NCBI GenBank assembly: GCA_046351215.1
Contig: JAXLYX010000009.1
Location: forward strand, 62,001 to 126,000
Direction of reading: 5' to 3'
Origin: JAXLYX01 sp046351215
Lineage (GTDB): Bacteria > Myxococcota_A > Polyangia > Polyangiales > Houyiibacteriaceae
Length of the DNA stretch: 64,000 nucleotides
Shown: in pieces, positions 53,250 through 63,366 of the stretch
Numbering within the stretch: position 1 is the first letter of the stretch
Layout of the letters: each line of letters begins with the position of its first letter
The notes under the pieces: generated by a model
The model's database searches: none
Told to the model about the DNA's origin: nothing
The model's input: only the letters and a program-made list of their open reading frames with translations
Program-made: the position numbers and the translations under genes

Positions 53250-54698
53250 ATGGCGGCATCCACCTTCGAAACCGCAAGAGACGCCTATTGGAAGGCCGTC
53301 GGGCTCGCCGGGCCCCTGCCCGAGCTGCCCGAGGAGCCGTTCGACGCGTTCGTCGAGCTCCTGCACCTCACCTCCGAGGCCAAGGGGGCGTTCAAGCTCC
53401 TCGACCTGGTCGACGATCCCTACCCCGGGCTCGCCGTGGGGGATTCGCGCAAGCCCTGGCAGCTCCTCTGGGCCGTCCAGCTGGCCGAGCTCGAGCCCTT
53501 CCTCCTCCCGAGCGAGCCGGAGCTGCTCTTCCTCGCGGACTCCGTCCCCGATCCGAAGGGCAAGCACCGGGTCTACACCTACGTCGACGGCGTGCGCGGC
53601 ATGCTCGAATTCCCGGACGTCGCCCATGCGCTCGCCTGGATGGCGGTGAGGGTGCAGAGGGCGCGCGACGAGCTCGGGGCGGCAGAGCTCGACCAGGCGA
53701 CCGACGTCCACGCGGTCCCGCTCGACGATCCGCACGAGGACACCGCGAGCTCGGGCTTCTTCGTCTTCGAGACGCTGATCGACGCTCCCTTCGCCGAGGC
53801 CTGGGACGCCTATTCGCGTGGCGAGTGGCCCGTGATGGACCAGCCGATCGAGCCCTTCCGCCTGCAGAAGAAGGACGGCTGGCAGCGCCGGCTCTCGCTC
53901 TACCTCGTGCAGCGCTTCCTCGAGCGTCGCCTCGTCGACTTCCCGAAGTCGATCAAGCCGACCGAGCTCCACTCGGCCCATCGCATGCTCGCGAAGCAGC
54001 TCGCGGCGTTCGAGGAGTCGATCCACACGGGCCTCGTGCCCGAGGTGATCGACGACGTCGCCGTCGCTCCCGATCCGGTCCTCGCGAACCTCGCCAAGGC
54101 GTGGACCGAGCGTCACGACCGCTGGCGTCGCTCGGTGGATGCCGACGACGTCTCCCTCGACGAGGAGGCCGCGCCCGCGAAGGCGGCGCCCGCGTCCGAG
54201 ACGAAGGCGAAGCCGGCGAAGAAGGCCAAGGGCAAGGCGGCGGCCGAGCCCGAGGAGACGGCGGAGGCCGGCGGCACGAAGGCGGCCGCGAAGAAAGCCC
54301 CCGCGAAGAAGATGCCGGCCAAGAAGGTCGCGGCGAAGAAGCCGAAGGACGACGAGCTCGACGACGAGCTCGACGACCTCGACGACGACGAGCTCGAGGA
54401 CGAGCGTCCGGCGCGTCCGGCCGCGCCCGATCCGAACGACACGCCCTTCCTCCGCAAGCTCCGCGTGGCCCTCACCGAGATCCTCGCGACGATGGAGCGG
54501 GACGAGCTGCTCGAGCTCGACGAGGGCAAGCGTCCGGCCCTCCTCGCGGAGCTCGTGGCCTCGGCGGCCGAGGCCCGCTCGCCCCAACACCTCCTGCGTC
54601 AGATCTCGACGACGCTCGTGCACTCCGAGAACATCGAGGAGGTCTACGCGAGCGACGAGGAGATCGAGCACTACCTGAAGAAGAAGCTCGCGGGCTGA
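53250..54698 (+). CDS. Helical protein with histone-H1-like Lys/Ala linker
   Basis: A 482-residue protein, no signal peptide. Residues 1-305 are an unrecognised mostly helical domain. Residues about 310-400 are a low-complexity linker: Ala/Lys-rich with PAKKMPAKK repeats, like the C-terminal tails of bacterial H1-like proteins, directly followed by an acidic run (DELDDELDDLDDDELEDE). A final helical domain (400-482) contains AEARSPQHLLRQISTTLVHS. The mixed basic and acidic linker may bind nucleic acid or a charged partner; function unknown. Confidence 0.65.
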   Translation: MAASTFETARDAYWKAVGLAGPLPELPEEPFDAFVELLHLTSEAKGAFKLLDLVDDPYPGLAVGDSRKPWQLLWAVQLAELEPFLLPSEPELLFLADSVPDPKGKHRVYTYVDGVRGMLEFPDVAHALAWMAVRVQRARDELGAAELDQATDVHAVPLDDPHEDTASSGFFVFETLIDAPFAEAWDAYSRGEWPVMDQPIEPFRLQKKDGWQRRLSLYLVQRFLERRLVDFPKSIKPTELHSAHRMLAKQLAAFEESIHTGLVPEVIDDVAVAPDPVLANLAKAWTERHDRWRRSVDADDVSLDEEAAPAKAAPASETKAKPAKKAKGKAAAEPEETAEAGGTKAAAKKAPAKKMPAKKVAAKKPKDDELDDELDDLDDDELEDERPARPAAPDPNDTPFLRKLRVALTEILATMERDELLELDEGKRPALLAELVASAAEARSPQHLLRQISTTLVHSENIEEVYASDEEIEHYLKKKLAG

Positions 54699-54708
54699 GG
54701 CGCGCGGA

Positions 54709-54730
54709 GGGGCCGTCCAGCGACGGCCCC
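54709..54730. terminator. Bidirectional terminator hairpin
   Basis: GGGGCCGTC-CAGC-GACGGCCCC, nine perfect pairs, between the convergent genes ending at 54698 and 54747. Confidence 0.75.
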
Positions 54731-54746
54731 GGGCCCGCGCCGAGCC

Positions 54747-57700
54747 TCAGGGCGCGAGCCCCGAGGCGCCGAGCGCGAGCTCCTTCACCCGCTGGTCGCG
54801 CGTGAGGCGGAGCTCCCGCGTCGTGATGCGCTCGTCGGGTCTCCCGGGGCGTTCGACGACGACGAGCTCGGCCACGCTCTCCCGGAGGTCCTCGGTGTCC
54901 GGGCGCTCGATGCGGATGCGGTAGGTCCCGTCCTCGCGCTCGCGGATGCGGAACGCGTCGATGCCGAACGAGGGGCCTTCGACCTCGGCCGAGAGCATGG
55001 GCTCGGTCGCCGTCATCGTCGGCGTGGCGTAGCGCAGCACGAGCGCGTCGTCCGGATGCCGGAAGACGAGGGCGACCCACGCGTCCGGAGGATCGCGGAG
55101 CGCGCCCGTCGCCCGTTCGCGCGCGTGGATCGCGGCCCGGAGGGAGGCGTCGCGCGCGGCGACCTTCATGCGGGCGAGCTGCACGGACGTGTGGAAGCGA
55201 GCGTAGGCCGCCGCGCCCTCGTCGACGTCGGCGTCGCTCTGCTCCGAGAGGCGCTGCTCGAGGCGGAGGGCCTCGTCCGTGCGCCCCGCGGCCTCCGCCG
55301 CCCTCGCGAGCAGGAGGAGCACGGCGGGCTCGTCCGGCACGAGCCGCGCGAGCGTCTCGTACTCGCGGTAGGCGTCGTCGGCGAGGCCGTGGGCCAGGTA
55401 GACGTCGCCGAGGCGTCTCCGCGCCCACGGGTCGAGCGGCGTGCGCTCGACGAGCTCGCTGACCGCGCGGCGTGCCTCGTCCGGCCGTCCCTGCCGCAGC
55501 CAGAATTCGGCGACGCGGGTACGGACGCGTGCGTCGGCGAGGGGATCCTCGCGCAGGCTCGCCGCCACCCGGCGGGCTTCGGGGAGCTTCCGGGTCTCCT
55601 CGAGCAGGCGGAGGAAGCGCAGGCGCAGATCGAAGTCGTCGGGCACGACCTCGAGCCACCTCCGCACGAGCGCGAGCTTCGCGTCGGGCGTCGTCGCCTG
55701 GTTCCACATCCGCGCGAAGACCGACCACTCGACGCCGGCGTCGAGCCCGAGGCCGTTGCGCACGAGGATCACGTCCTCGGGCGTCCGGACCGCCCTCAGG
55801 ATCGCCCGCTTGAGGTAGGCGGACACGACGGGATCGTTGACGAAGGCACGGTAGATCTCGATCTTCCGCGGCATCTCGCGCACGAAGCCGAGGATCATCG
55901 TCGCGAGCGCGCGTCGGGCGCCCCAATCCGGGAGCTCGCAGCGGCGCTCCGCGTCGCGGAAGACCTCGATGGCACCGTCGGTGCTCCCGCCGTACGCGTC
56001 GAGGCGCTCCCGCCACAGGCGCTTGCGGGTCGCGAGGTCGCGCTGGGACGCGCTGCTGCAGTGTCGCGTGATGCCGAGCTGGCGCGTCGGCACGAAGAAC
56101 TCGAAGACGTGCGTCACGCGGACCGTGGCGCCGAGCGTCGCGGGGAAGCCGAGGCCACGGACCTCGTCGAGGATGCAGGCGTCGACGTCGTCGACCCCGA
56201 GCGTCGAGGAGACGAGCATGACCGAGAGCACGCGTCCGTTCCCGTCGACCTGCACGTCGACCGTCACGCGGCCCTGGAGATCGGGACGCGTCGCGAGACG
56301 ACGTTCGTAGCAGCCGCTCGGGCCACGCCCTCCGAGCGCGAGCACGCGCCGCACGGCCGCGAGGGCGAGGCCTCCGTCCCCCGTGCCGCCCGCGGCGGCG
56401 AGGACGTCGACGGGATGCGATTCCCACGTCGTCTCCGGGGCCGTCGCGACGAAGGGGCCGCTCTCGGCGCGCGCGCGCCAGCCGAGCGGCGCGCCGAGCT
56501 CGTCGCGCCGGAGACCGGGCCCGCGGCCGCCGACGTCCCACGCCGGCTCGTTCGGATCCACGTCGAAGCCGCGCAGGAGCGGCACGGGGACGCTCGGCGT
56601 GCCTCCGACGACGCGCATCGTCCACGGCGTGAGCAAGGCGAAGCGGAGGCCGAGCTCCGCGATCGCCTCGCGGCCCTCGTCGTCGTCGAGGAGCTCGTCG
56701 AGCCGCCTCGAGCCCCAGCGACGCGGGATGTCGCCGCCGTCGTCGAGACGGGCCGACTCGACCTCGAGGGTCTTCTCGACCGCGCGTCCGTCGCGCAGGC
56801 CGCGGATCCGCACGCGCTGCGGGAGCTCGCCCTGGAGGCGCGCCACGAGCCGGAGCGGCTCTCCCTCGGGCACGACCAGCGTGCCGCGCGGGAAGACTCG
56901 CTCCACCGTCGGACCGAGCGCGACCGTGACGCCGCGGAGGGTCGGACGGGCGGCGTCGGCGAGGAAGCGGAGGACGCGGCCGGTGGCCTCCGTGCGATCG
57001 CCGACCACCGACGTCGCCTCGCCGAAGACGGCGCGGAGGAGATCCACGTTGGCGTCCTCGCCGAGACCGAGGGCGAAGAGGCGGGGCGGAGCCTCGACCG
57101 AGTCGAGCGCCGCACGGATGGCGGTCGCCGACATCGCGCCCGTGGTGGGCACTCCATCGCCGAGGTAGAGCAGCACGCCACGCGGCTTGCCCGCGACGAC
57201 GGAAGCGGCGCTCCGCAGGCTCGTGGCGAGGTCGGTGGCGCCGGCGACGTCCATCCGTGCGACGGCCTCGAGGAGCGTGTCGCGCACCGCGGTCGAGGCG
57301 GTGGTCGGGGCCGCGGCCACGCCCTCGGGCGTTCGGCTCGCCACGTCCGAGAAGCGGAGCGTCACCCGATCCGTCGGGGAGAGGTGCCGGAGCACCGACT
57401 CGACGACCGAGCGGGCGAGCTCGAGGTCCTCCGGCTCCGTGCCGCCCGAGGTGTCGACGACGAGCACGAGATCGAGGGGGTCCTTGGCCTTCGTGGCCTC
57501 GTCCGCGTCGAAGAGGCCGTCGGTCGGCACGTCGAAGAGGACGAAGACGTCCTCGCCCTCGCCGGTCGCACGCGGCCTCCGCGATTCGTAGGCCGCGACC
57601 TTCGTCGGCGAGTCGTCGTCGAAGAGATCGACGACGAAGTCGGCACGTGGGCGCGCGTCGCTCTGACGCAGCTCGACCGTCGTCCCGCGGATCGTGGCAC

Positions 57701-58844
57701 CCATCCCGGCCCGCATCGTCTTCGCTCCGGAGTCCTTCGCGTCGACGTGGATGGCGAGCTCGCCGACGAGGGGAGCTTCGCCCTCGGCGCGCATCGGGAG
57801 CGCGTACGAGCGCATCGCGCCGCGGCGGACGAGCCACTCGGTGTAGCGGAGCCGCACGCGGACGACGGCGCCCGGGGCGATCGGCTGGATCCGGGCGCGG
57901 ACACGCCCGGGGCCGTCGTAGACGAGACGGCTCGTCGGGACGGAGACGTCGTCGAGGAAGACCGGCTGGTACACCTGGTTCTGCACGGGGACGACGGACG
58001 AGGGGACGTAGCCCGAGCCCGTGTCGACCTCGAAGCCGTCGACGATCGCGTGCTCGGGGAGACGCACCGCGTACTCGCCCACCACGTTCTCGCTCGCGCC
58101 GTTGAAGAAGGTCTGCTCGACGGTGGTCACGGCCAGGTCGCCGCGGATCGTCGCCGTGACCTCGTGGCCCCGGATGGCGAGCGGCTCGTAGGCCTCGCCG
58201 AGGGCCGAGAAGCCGCGTGCCGCGAGGATGCCGACGTGGGAGACGCTCGGCGTCCGCCGGGGCGTCGGATCCGCGAGCCCACCGGTCCAGTCGTCGAAGA
58301 CCTCGGCGGGCTCGACCTTCGGGGCGCCCGGCCCGAGCACGAGCGTCTCGCCCTGCGCGAACCGATCGCTGCCGCGCGGGCTCCGGTACGTGACCTCGCC
58401 GGAGGCGCAATACGCTTCCACGCGTCCACCCGCGAGGCGGACGGAGAGCGTGGCCCCCTCCGCGACGAGCGAGCCGTTCGGCGTCTCGATCGTCGTCGCG
58501 TCCGCATCGGTCGCGTCGACGAAGATGCGTCCCTTCTCGAGCACGAGCGAGGCGAGGTCCGGCTTCACGACGGTGTCGCGATCGAGGAGCACGACGGCGC
58601 CCCGATCGAGGCGGAGGATCGCGCGGGCATCGGCCTCGGTGGAGACGCGCATGCCGCGTTCGACGCGCACGGGGGCGGCGATCGCGCGGCGGGCGCGATC
58701 GTTGCCGACGGAGGCTCCGCCGCGGACGAGCTCGGCTCGACCGACCGTGGGGCCGTGGGTCTCGCCGCCGCCGAAGAGGTCGCAGCCCTGCGTCGCGGGG
58801 GCGAGGAGCGCGAGCGCGAGGAAGAGGACGATCGAGCGGTTCAT
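54747..58844 (-). CDS. Giant FecR-VIT-VWA lipoprotein with AgmX/PglI-like domain and TPRs (downstream partner)
   Basis: A 1365-residue lipoprotein: lipobox ATQGC (Cys21); FecR-like domain about 60-175 (NGSLVAEGATLSVRL, GEVTYRSP); VIT domain about 200-340 (TTVEQTFFNGASENVVGEYAV); VWA domain about 455-625 with a partial MIDAS (DTSGG, the third residue Gly instead of Ser); a beta region with RFALLTPWT; a TonB-C-like module at 840-920 (GCYERRL...GRVTVDVQVDGNGRVLSVM...FPATLG) as found in AgmX/PglI proteins; and TPR helices from about 1050. The ATG overlaps the upstream gene's... its partner's stop (ATGA). Likely in the periplasmic face of the envelope. Confidence 0.82.
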   Translation of the reverse strand: MNRSIVLFLALALLAPATQGCDLFGGGETHGPTVGRAELVRGGASVGNDRARRAIAAPVRVERGMRVSTEADARAILRLDRGAVVLLDRDTVVKPDLASLVLEKGRIFVDATDADATTIETPNGSLVAEGATLSVRLAGGRVEAYCASGEVTYRSPRGSDRFAQGETLVLGPGAPKVEPAEVFDDWTGGLADPTPRRTPSVSHVGILAARGFSALGEAYEPLAIRGHEVTATIRGDLAVTTVEQTFFNGASENVVGEYAVRLPEHAIVDGFEVDTGSGYVPSSVVPVQNQVYQPVFLDDVSVPTSRLVYDGPGRVRARIQPIAPGAVVRVRLRYTEWLVRRGAMRSYALPMRAEGEAPLVGELAIHVDAKDSGAKTMRAGMGATIRGTTVELRQSDARPRADFVVDLFDDDSPTKVAAYESRRPRATGEGEDVFVLFDVPTDGLFDADEATKAKDPLDLVLVVDTSGGTEPEDLELARSVVESVLRHLSPTDRVTLRFSDVASRTPEGVAAAPTTASTAVRDTLLEAVARMDVAGATDLATSLRSAASVVAGKPRGVLLYLGDGVPTTGAMSATAIRAALDSVEAPPRLFALGLGEDANVDLLRAVFGEATSVVGDRTEATGRVLRFLADAARPTLRGVTVALGPTVERVFPRGTLVVPEGEPLRLVARLQGELPQRVRIRGLRDGRAVEKTLEVESARLDDGGDIPRRWGSRRLDELLDDDEGREAIAELGLRFALLTPWTMRVVGGTPSVPVPLLRGFDVDPNEPAWDVGGRGPGLRRDELGAPLGWRARAESGPFVATAPETTWESHPVDVLAAAGGTGDGGLALAAVRRVLALGGRGPSGCYERRLATRPDLQGRVTVDVQVDGNGRVLSVMLVSSTLGVDDVDACILDEVRGLGFPATLGATVRVTHVFEFFVPTRQLGITRHCSSASQRDLATRKRLWRERLDAYGGSTDGAIEVFRDAERRCELPDWGARRALATMILGFVREMPRKIEIYRAFVNDPVVSAYLKRAILRAVRTPEDVILVRNGLGLDAGVEWSVFARMWNQATTPDAKLALVRRWLEVVPDDFDLRLRFLRLLEETRKLPEARRVAASLREDPLADARVRTRVAEFWLRQGRPDEARRAVSELVERTPLDPWARRRLGDVYLAHGLADDAYREYETLARLVPDEPAVLLLLARAAEAAGRTDEALRLEQRLSEQSDADVDEGAAAYARFHTSVQLARMKVAARDASLRAAIHARERATGALRDPPDAWVALVFRHPDDALVLRYATPTMTATEPMLSAEVEGPSFGIDAFRIREREDGTYRIRIERPDTEDLRESVAELVVVERPGRPDERITTRELRLTRDQRVKELALGASGLAP

Positions 58845-61800
58845 CGGCCGGCCTCCGGCTGCGTGGGGGTGGCGGTCCTTATCGCATCGCCCTCGACCGC
58901 GAAGGCGAAGCTCCGATGCGTCGCGTCGAATCGGAGCGGGAAGACGGCGATCCGCTCGTCGCGTGCGCCCTCGCGCAGCACGACGACCAGCTTCGCGTCG
59001 ACCGAGCCGAGCGAGTCGTGGGCACCACGTCGCACCTCGAAGCGGTAGGTGCCGGGCTCCTGCTCGGCGACGTCGAAGGCCTCGAGCCCGAACTCCGGGG
59101 CGAGGTCTTCCGGGCGCGTGAGCGAGAGCCCGGGGTGCGAGGCGTAGAGCGCGAGGTCGGCGTCCGGATGGGCCCAGACGAGCGTGGCGCGGAGCGCGGA
59201 CGCCTGGCGGAGCATGCCGCCCCGGCGCAGCGCGGCGAGGTAGGCGCGCACGCGTTCCGCGTCGTTCGCCTCGCGCGCCGTCTTGCGGAGCTCGGCGAGC
59301 CGCACCGACGACCAGAGCATCGCGGTCCGGGCCGCGCCCTCGGCGCCGCCGGGCGAGGCGGTCTCCGCGAGGCGCTGCTCGAGCCGGAGCGCCTCGTCGA
59401 TGCGTCCCGCGCCGGCGGCCGCCTGCGCGAGCAGGAGGTTCACCGTCGGGTCGTCGGGGCGGATCGTCGCGAGCGTCTGGTACTGGCGGTACGCGTCGTC
59501 GTACCAGCCGTGGGCACGGTAGAGATCCCCGAGCCGGCGTCGCGCGAGCTCGTCGTTCGGCGCGAATTCGACGATCTCGCTGAAGACGCGGCGCGCCTCG
59601 GCCTCGTCGCCGAAGCGGAGGTACATCTCTCCGATCGCGGTCCGCACGCCGGCGTCCGCGAGGGGATTGCCGCGGAGCTGCTCGGCCACGCGCATCGCCT
59701 CGTCCTTGTGTCCCGCGTGCTCGAGCGCCGCGAGCAGCCGGAGCGCGAGGTCGAGGTCGAAGGAGAAGCGGGCGGCGAGCGCCCGGAGGATGCGGAGCTT
59801 CGAGGCCTCGTCGGTGGCGCGCGCGAGCTCGCCCTCGATCAGGGCCGCGTCCGCGGCGCCGGAGCCGAAGGCGTCACGTGCCGCGCGGAGATCGTCCGGC
59901 GTCCGCACGCGCGCCAGGATCGCGCGGCGGAGGTAGAGGCGTGCGCCCGCCTGCGAGAGCTCGCGGTACACGCCGATCATGCCGGGCACGTCGCCCGCGC
60001 GCGTCAGCACGAGGTCGAGGAGCACTCGCCGATCGCGCCAGGTCGGGGTCTCGCAGGCGCGCGTCGCGCGCTCGAAGACCTGCGCCTGATCGTAGGCGGA
60101 GTACGCGTTCGCGAGCCGCTCGCGCCAGAGCCCCTTGCGGGCGTCGAGGAGGAGCGGAGCCGCGTCGCTGCAGCGTCGCGTGTCGTGGCCGACGACGAGG
60201 ACGGTCGTCGCGACGATCGCGGCGCTCGTCCCGGACGTCGGCGGAGGTGCGGCGCGTTCCCGCTCGTCGGCGTAGGGGTTCGCGTCGAGATCGTCGACCG
60301 CTCGGCGCGCCTCGCGGGAGCGCGTGGAGCGCATCGGAGCGACGCCTGCGCCCCGGCCGTAGCCGGAGCCACTCGCGGAGCCGGCGCCGTGGCCGATCGT
60401 GCCGATGCTGCCCATGCCGATGGAGTCCTCGCCCGTGCCGCCGCCACCGACGCCGGTGCCGCGGAGACCGAGGCCCCCGAAGCCCTGCGCGGGCGCGTCC
60501 GCGGTGGTCCCGTCCGCGCTCCCCGTCGCGGCGACGGGCGAAGCGGGCGCGGGCTCCGGCATGGGCGCCGCGGCCTGTGGCTGGTTCACGGCGGCGACGT
60601 TCGCCGCGCGATCGGCGGCCGCCTGTGCCTCGCTGCGTGCTTCCTCCGCCTCGGCGGGAGGCGCGGCCGCGGCCGGCGCGCCCGGCGTCGTCGTGCTCGT
60701 CGGTGCGACGGTCGACGGTGGGGCGGACGAGGCCTGGGCCTGCTCGGTCGGGCGCTCGGGCGCGGCGCTCTCGTTCGAGCAACCGGCGAGGCCGAGCAGA
60801 CCCGCGAGCGGCCATTCGATCACCGCCGGCAGGCTCCACGGCATCGAGACCCGGGGCGCCTCCGCGAGCGCGCCGCGCTCGTAGAGCGGCCGTGCGCGAG
60901 GTCCGAGCTCCGTGAGCTCCGCGGCGCTCGGCACGTAGAACGAGGTGAACGGCGTGATGATGCCGAAGCGCGTGCCGAGGTCGGCGACCTCCACCCGCTG
61001 CGCGCCCGAGAGGAGCAGCTGCTCGAGGCGCGCGCTCGCCCAGCGGAGGCGGAGATCGCCCTCGTCCTCGAGCGACTTCGTCTCGATCGTCACGCGCTGC
61101 TCGAAGGGCCGTCCGGCGAAGAGGCCGCGCACCTTCACCGAGCTCGGGACGGAGCCGCGCACGCGCCCGACGATGGGGAGCACGTCGCCGAGGACGACGT
61201 CGCGGGAGCCTCGCGGGTAGAGCCGATCGATACCCGCGCCGAGGTCGACCTCGACGCGCGAGACGACGGGACGGCTCGCGTGCGCGAAGAGGCGGAGCGC
61301 GGCCTCCGCCGCCTCGGCCCGCGTCTCGACGCGCTCGGCGAGGCCCCCTCCACGCACGAGCGAGGAGAGCAGCTCGAGGTTCGCGTCCGCGCCGACGGCG
61401 AGGGCGTACGCGCGCAGCGGAGCGGGCAGGCGCGCGAGCCGCTCGAGCAGCGTGCCCGCGCCGAGCTCGCCGACCGTGGGGCTCCCGTCGCCGACGTAGA
61501 CCACCGCGCCGGGCCGCGCGGGATCGAGGAGCCCCGCAGCCTCGACGAGCATGGCGCCGAGATCCGTCGCGCCGCCCGAGGGCATTCGCGAGAGGCCGTC
61601 GAGCAGGCGCGTGACCCGCTCGCGCGACGCGGGCCCGAGCCGCGCGTCCGACGCGCCCTGGACCGTGCGGATCGCGAGGTCGCCCGCGACGATCGCGATG
61701 CGATCCTCGGGGCGCAGCGTGGTCGAGAGGGCCTCGATCACGGTGCGACCGAGCTCGAGGTGCGAGCGATCCGTGCCCGCCGAGAGATCGGCGACCACGA

Positions 61801-63175
61801 CGAGGTCGAGACCCCTCGCGCTCGGCGGCGGCGTCGGGGGGCTGATGCGGAGCGGCAGGAAGAAGTAGTCGCTCTCCTCCTCGGCCGGCGCGGGGCCCGC
61901 GCGCGGATCGCGAGGCGGGGGCGAGTGATCCGCGCGGTACGCGTAGGTCGACGTGCCCTCTCCCTCGAGCTCGAGCACGAAGTCCGCGCGGGGCTGGAAG
62001 TCGCTCCGCCGGAGCACGACCCGATCTCCGTCCACGCGCGCGCCGTGGCCCGCGCGCACGGCGGTGGCATTCGAGCCTCCGAGCTCGGCGACGAGAGCGA
62101 GCTCCTGGATCGGCGGCAGGTCGTCGGAGCCCGCCATCCGGTAGCGATAGACACGAGGTCCTTCGGGCGTCGTGCGCGAGAGCCACTCGGAGTAGCGGAT
62201 GGCGATGCGCCGCGACTCGCCCGCCTGGATCGGGTAGATGCGCGCGCGGTACCGACCGGGGGCGTCCCACTCGAGGAGCGCGGGATCGAGGGTCGAGCCC
62301 CGATAGACCTGTGCCTCGTACGCGCGCGCCGCCTGCTGCTTCTCGCGGACGTAGCCGTCGACCATCCGGCCGTTCCGATCCACCGCGAAGCGGTGCAGCA
62401 CGGCCTCGTCGGGGACGGCGATCCGGTAGATCCCCTCGACGGTCTCGCTCGCGGGGTTGAAGAAGACCTGCTCCACCTCGGTGATCGCGAGGTCGCCGAC
62501 CACGCGCACCGTCACGCGCATGTCGCGGATCACGAGCGGCCAGCGCGCTTCGCCGATGGCGTCCGGCACTCGGCCTTCGAGCACGCCGACTCCCTCGGCG
62601 GCTCGCGAGGCACGGGGTCCCGGCTCGGCGAGCCCGCCCGTCCAATCCGCCCAGAGCTGCTCGGCCCGCTCGGTCGCACGTCCGCCCTCGAGCCTCAGCT
62701 CTTCGCCCGCCCGTGCGACGCCGCGCGCTCCGCGGGCGACGTAGGCGACCTCGCCGCGGATCACGTGCACGACGGTCGCGGCGCCGGCGAGCTCGAGCGA
62801 GGCCTCGGCCGCCGAGAGGCGGAGGGTCCCCTGCGGGGTCTCGACGACGAGGGGAGAGCGCCCGCGCGCCCTCGCGTACACGCGTCCGGCCTCGAGCTTC
62901 AGCGAGGCATCGCCCGTCGGAACGAGGCGCGCGCCGCCGTCGACGAGGAGATCCCCGCCGTCGTCGAGGGTGACGCGCGCGAGGCCGCCCGACTCGACCC
63001 GCAGCGCGTCGTCGCGACCGGCCCGTGCGAACCGTGTCACCGCCGCGCCGTCGACCGTCGCGCGACCGCGGATCGACGCGACGGATGCGAGCGTCGCCCC
63101 GACGTCCTCCCCGATCGACCCCACGCATCCCGAGAGCGCGAGGACCAAGACAAGCCCCGTTCCGATGCGTCGCAT
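58841..63175 (-). CDS. Giant FecR-VIT-VWA-TPR lipoprotein (upstream partner)
   Basis: A 1444-residue paralogue of the next gene: lipobox ALSGC (Cys17), FecR-like domain (45-165, QGTLRLSAAEASLEL), VIT (205-345, TEVEQVFFNPASETVEGIYRI), VWA (455-630, DLSAG in the MIDAS), then a hydrophobic helix ending in a second lipobox-like LAGC at 796-799, an Ala/Pro/Glu linker, a glycine-rich segment (898-945) with GLGLRGTGVGGGG repeats like those flanking AgmX/PglI domains, and C-terminal TPRs. The TonB-C-like module of its partner is missing. Together the two proteins seem to have divided one ancestral set of domains. SD GGGAGGGAC precedes the ATG. Confidence 0.82.
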   Translation of the reverse strand: MRRIGTGLVLVLALSGCVGSIGEDVGATLASVASIRGRATVDGAAVTRFARAGRDDALRVESGGLARVTLDDGGDLLVDGGARLVPTGDASLKLEAGRVYARARGRSPLVVETPQGTLRLSAAEASLELAGAATVVHVIRGEVAYVARGARGVARAGEELRLEGGRATERAEQLWADWTGGLAEPGPRASRAAEGVGVLEGRVPDAIGEARWPLVIRDMRVTVRVVGDLAITEVEQVFFNPASETVEGIYRIAVPDEAVLHRFAVDRNGRMVDGYVREKQQAARAYEAQVYRGSTLDPALLEWDAPGRYRARIYPIQAGESRRIAIRYSEWLSRTTPEGPRVYRYRMAGSDDLPPIQELALVAELGGSNATAVRAGHGARVDGDRVVLRRSDFQPRADFVLELEGEGTSTYAYRADHSPPPRDPRAGPAPAEEESDYFFLPLRISPPTPPPSARGLDLVVVADLSAGTDRSHLELGRTVIEALSTTLRPEDRIAIVAGDLAIRTVQGASDARLGPASRERVTRLLDGLSRMPSGGATDLGAMLVEAAGLLDPARPGAVVYVGDGSPTVGELGAGTLLERLARLPAPLRAYALAVGADANLELLSSLVRGGGLAERVETRAEAAEAALRLFAHASRPVVSRVEVDLGAGIDRLYPRGSRDVVLGDVLPIVGRVRGSVPSSVKVRGLFAGRPFEQRVTIETKSLEDEGDLRLRWASARLEQLLLSGAQRVEVADLGTRFGIITPFTSFYVPSAAELTELGPRARPLYERGALAEAPRVSMPWSLPAVIEWPLAGLLGLAGCSNESAAPERPTEQAQASSAPPSTVAPTSTTTPGAPAAAAPPAEAEEARSEAQAAADRAANVAAVNQPQAAAPMPEPAPASPVAATGSADGTTADAPAQGFGGLGLRGTGVGGGGTGEDSIGMGSIGTIGHGAGSASGSGYGRGAGVAPMRSTRSREARRAVDDLDANPYADERERAAPPPTSGTSAAIVATTVLVVGHDTRRCSDAAPLLLDARKGLWRERLANAYSAYDQAQVFERATRACETPTWRDRRVLLDLVLTRAGDVPGMIGVYRELSQAGARLYLRRAILARVRTPDDLRAARDAFGSGAADAALIEGELARATDEASKLRILRALAARFSFDLDLALRLLAALEHAGHKDEAMRVAEQLRGNPLADAGVRTAIGEMYLRFGDEAEARRVFSEIVEFAPNDELARRRLGDLYRAHGWYDDAYRQYQTLATIRPDDPTVNLLLAQAAAGAGRIDEALRLEQRLAETASPGGAEGAARTAMLWSSVRLAELRKTAREANDAERVRAYLAALRRGGMLRQASALRATLVWAHPDADLALYASHPGLSLTRPEDLAPEFGLEAFDVAEQEPGTYRFEVRRGAHDSLGSVDAKLVVVLREGARDERIAVFPLRFDATHRSFAFAVEGDAIRTATPTQPEAGR

Positions 63176-63366
63176 GCGAACGTCCCTCCCCGTGCCGCGT
63201 CATGTACGCGCGCGCCCCTGCCGGGGCACGGGCACTAGACGCCCGAAGCCGCCGGAAGTTCTGCCTGCCCCACCGAGTCCCGTTCCGGGTATCACGAGCG
63301 GCGCATCACGGTCGAGAGCCGGAGCGCATCCTCGCGCCCGGAGGGTCGGGGGTGTAGATCGCTGGC
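63176..63366. promoter_or_regulatory. Divergent region before the VIT-VWA operon and the CHAD gene
   Basis: A small hairpin GCCCC-TGCC-GGGGC (63214-63227) lies in the probable 5' leader of the - strand gene. On the + strand TAGATC (63355-63360) ends 6 bases before the CHAD ATG. Confidence 0.35.

Noticed and set aside
58916..63238. A 1440-codon open frame on the + strand opposite the giant lipoprotein
   Set aside because: Mirror frame of a real gene with clear domains; its translation has no recognisable protein features.
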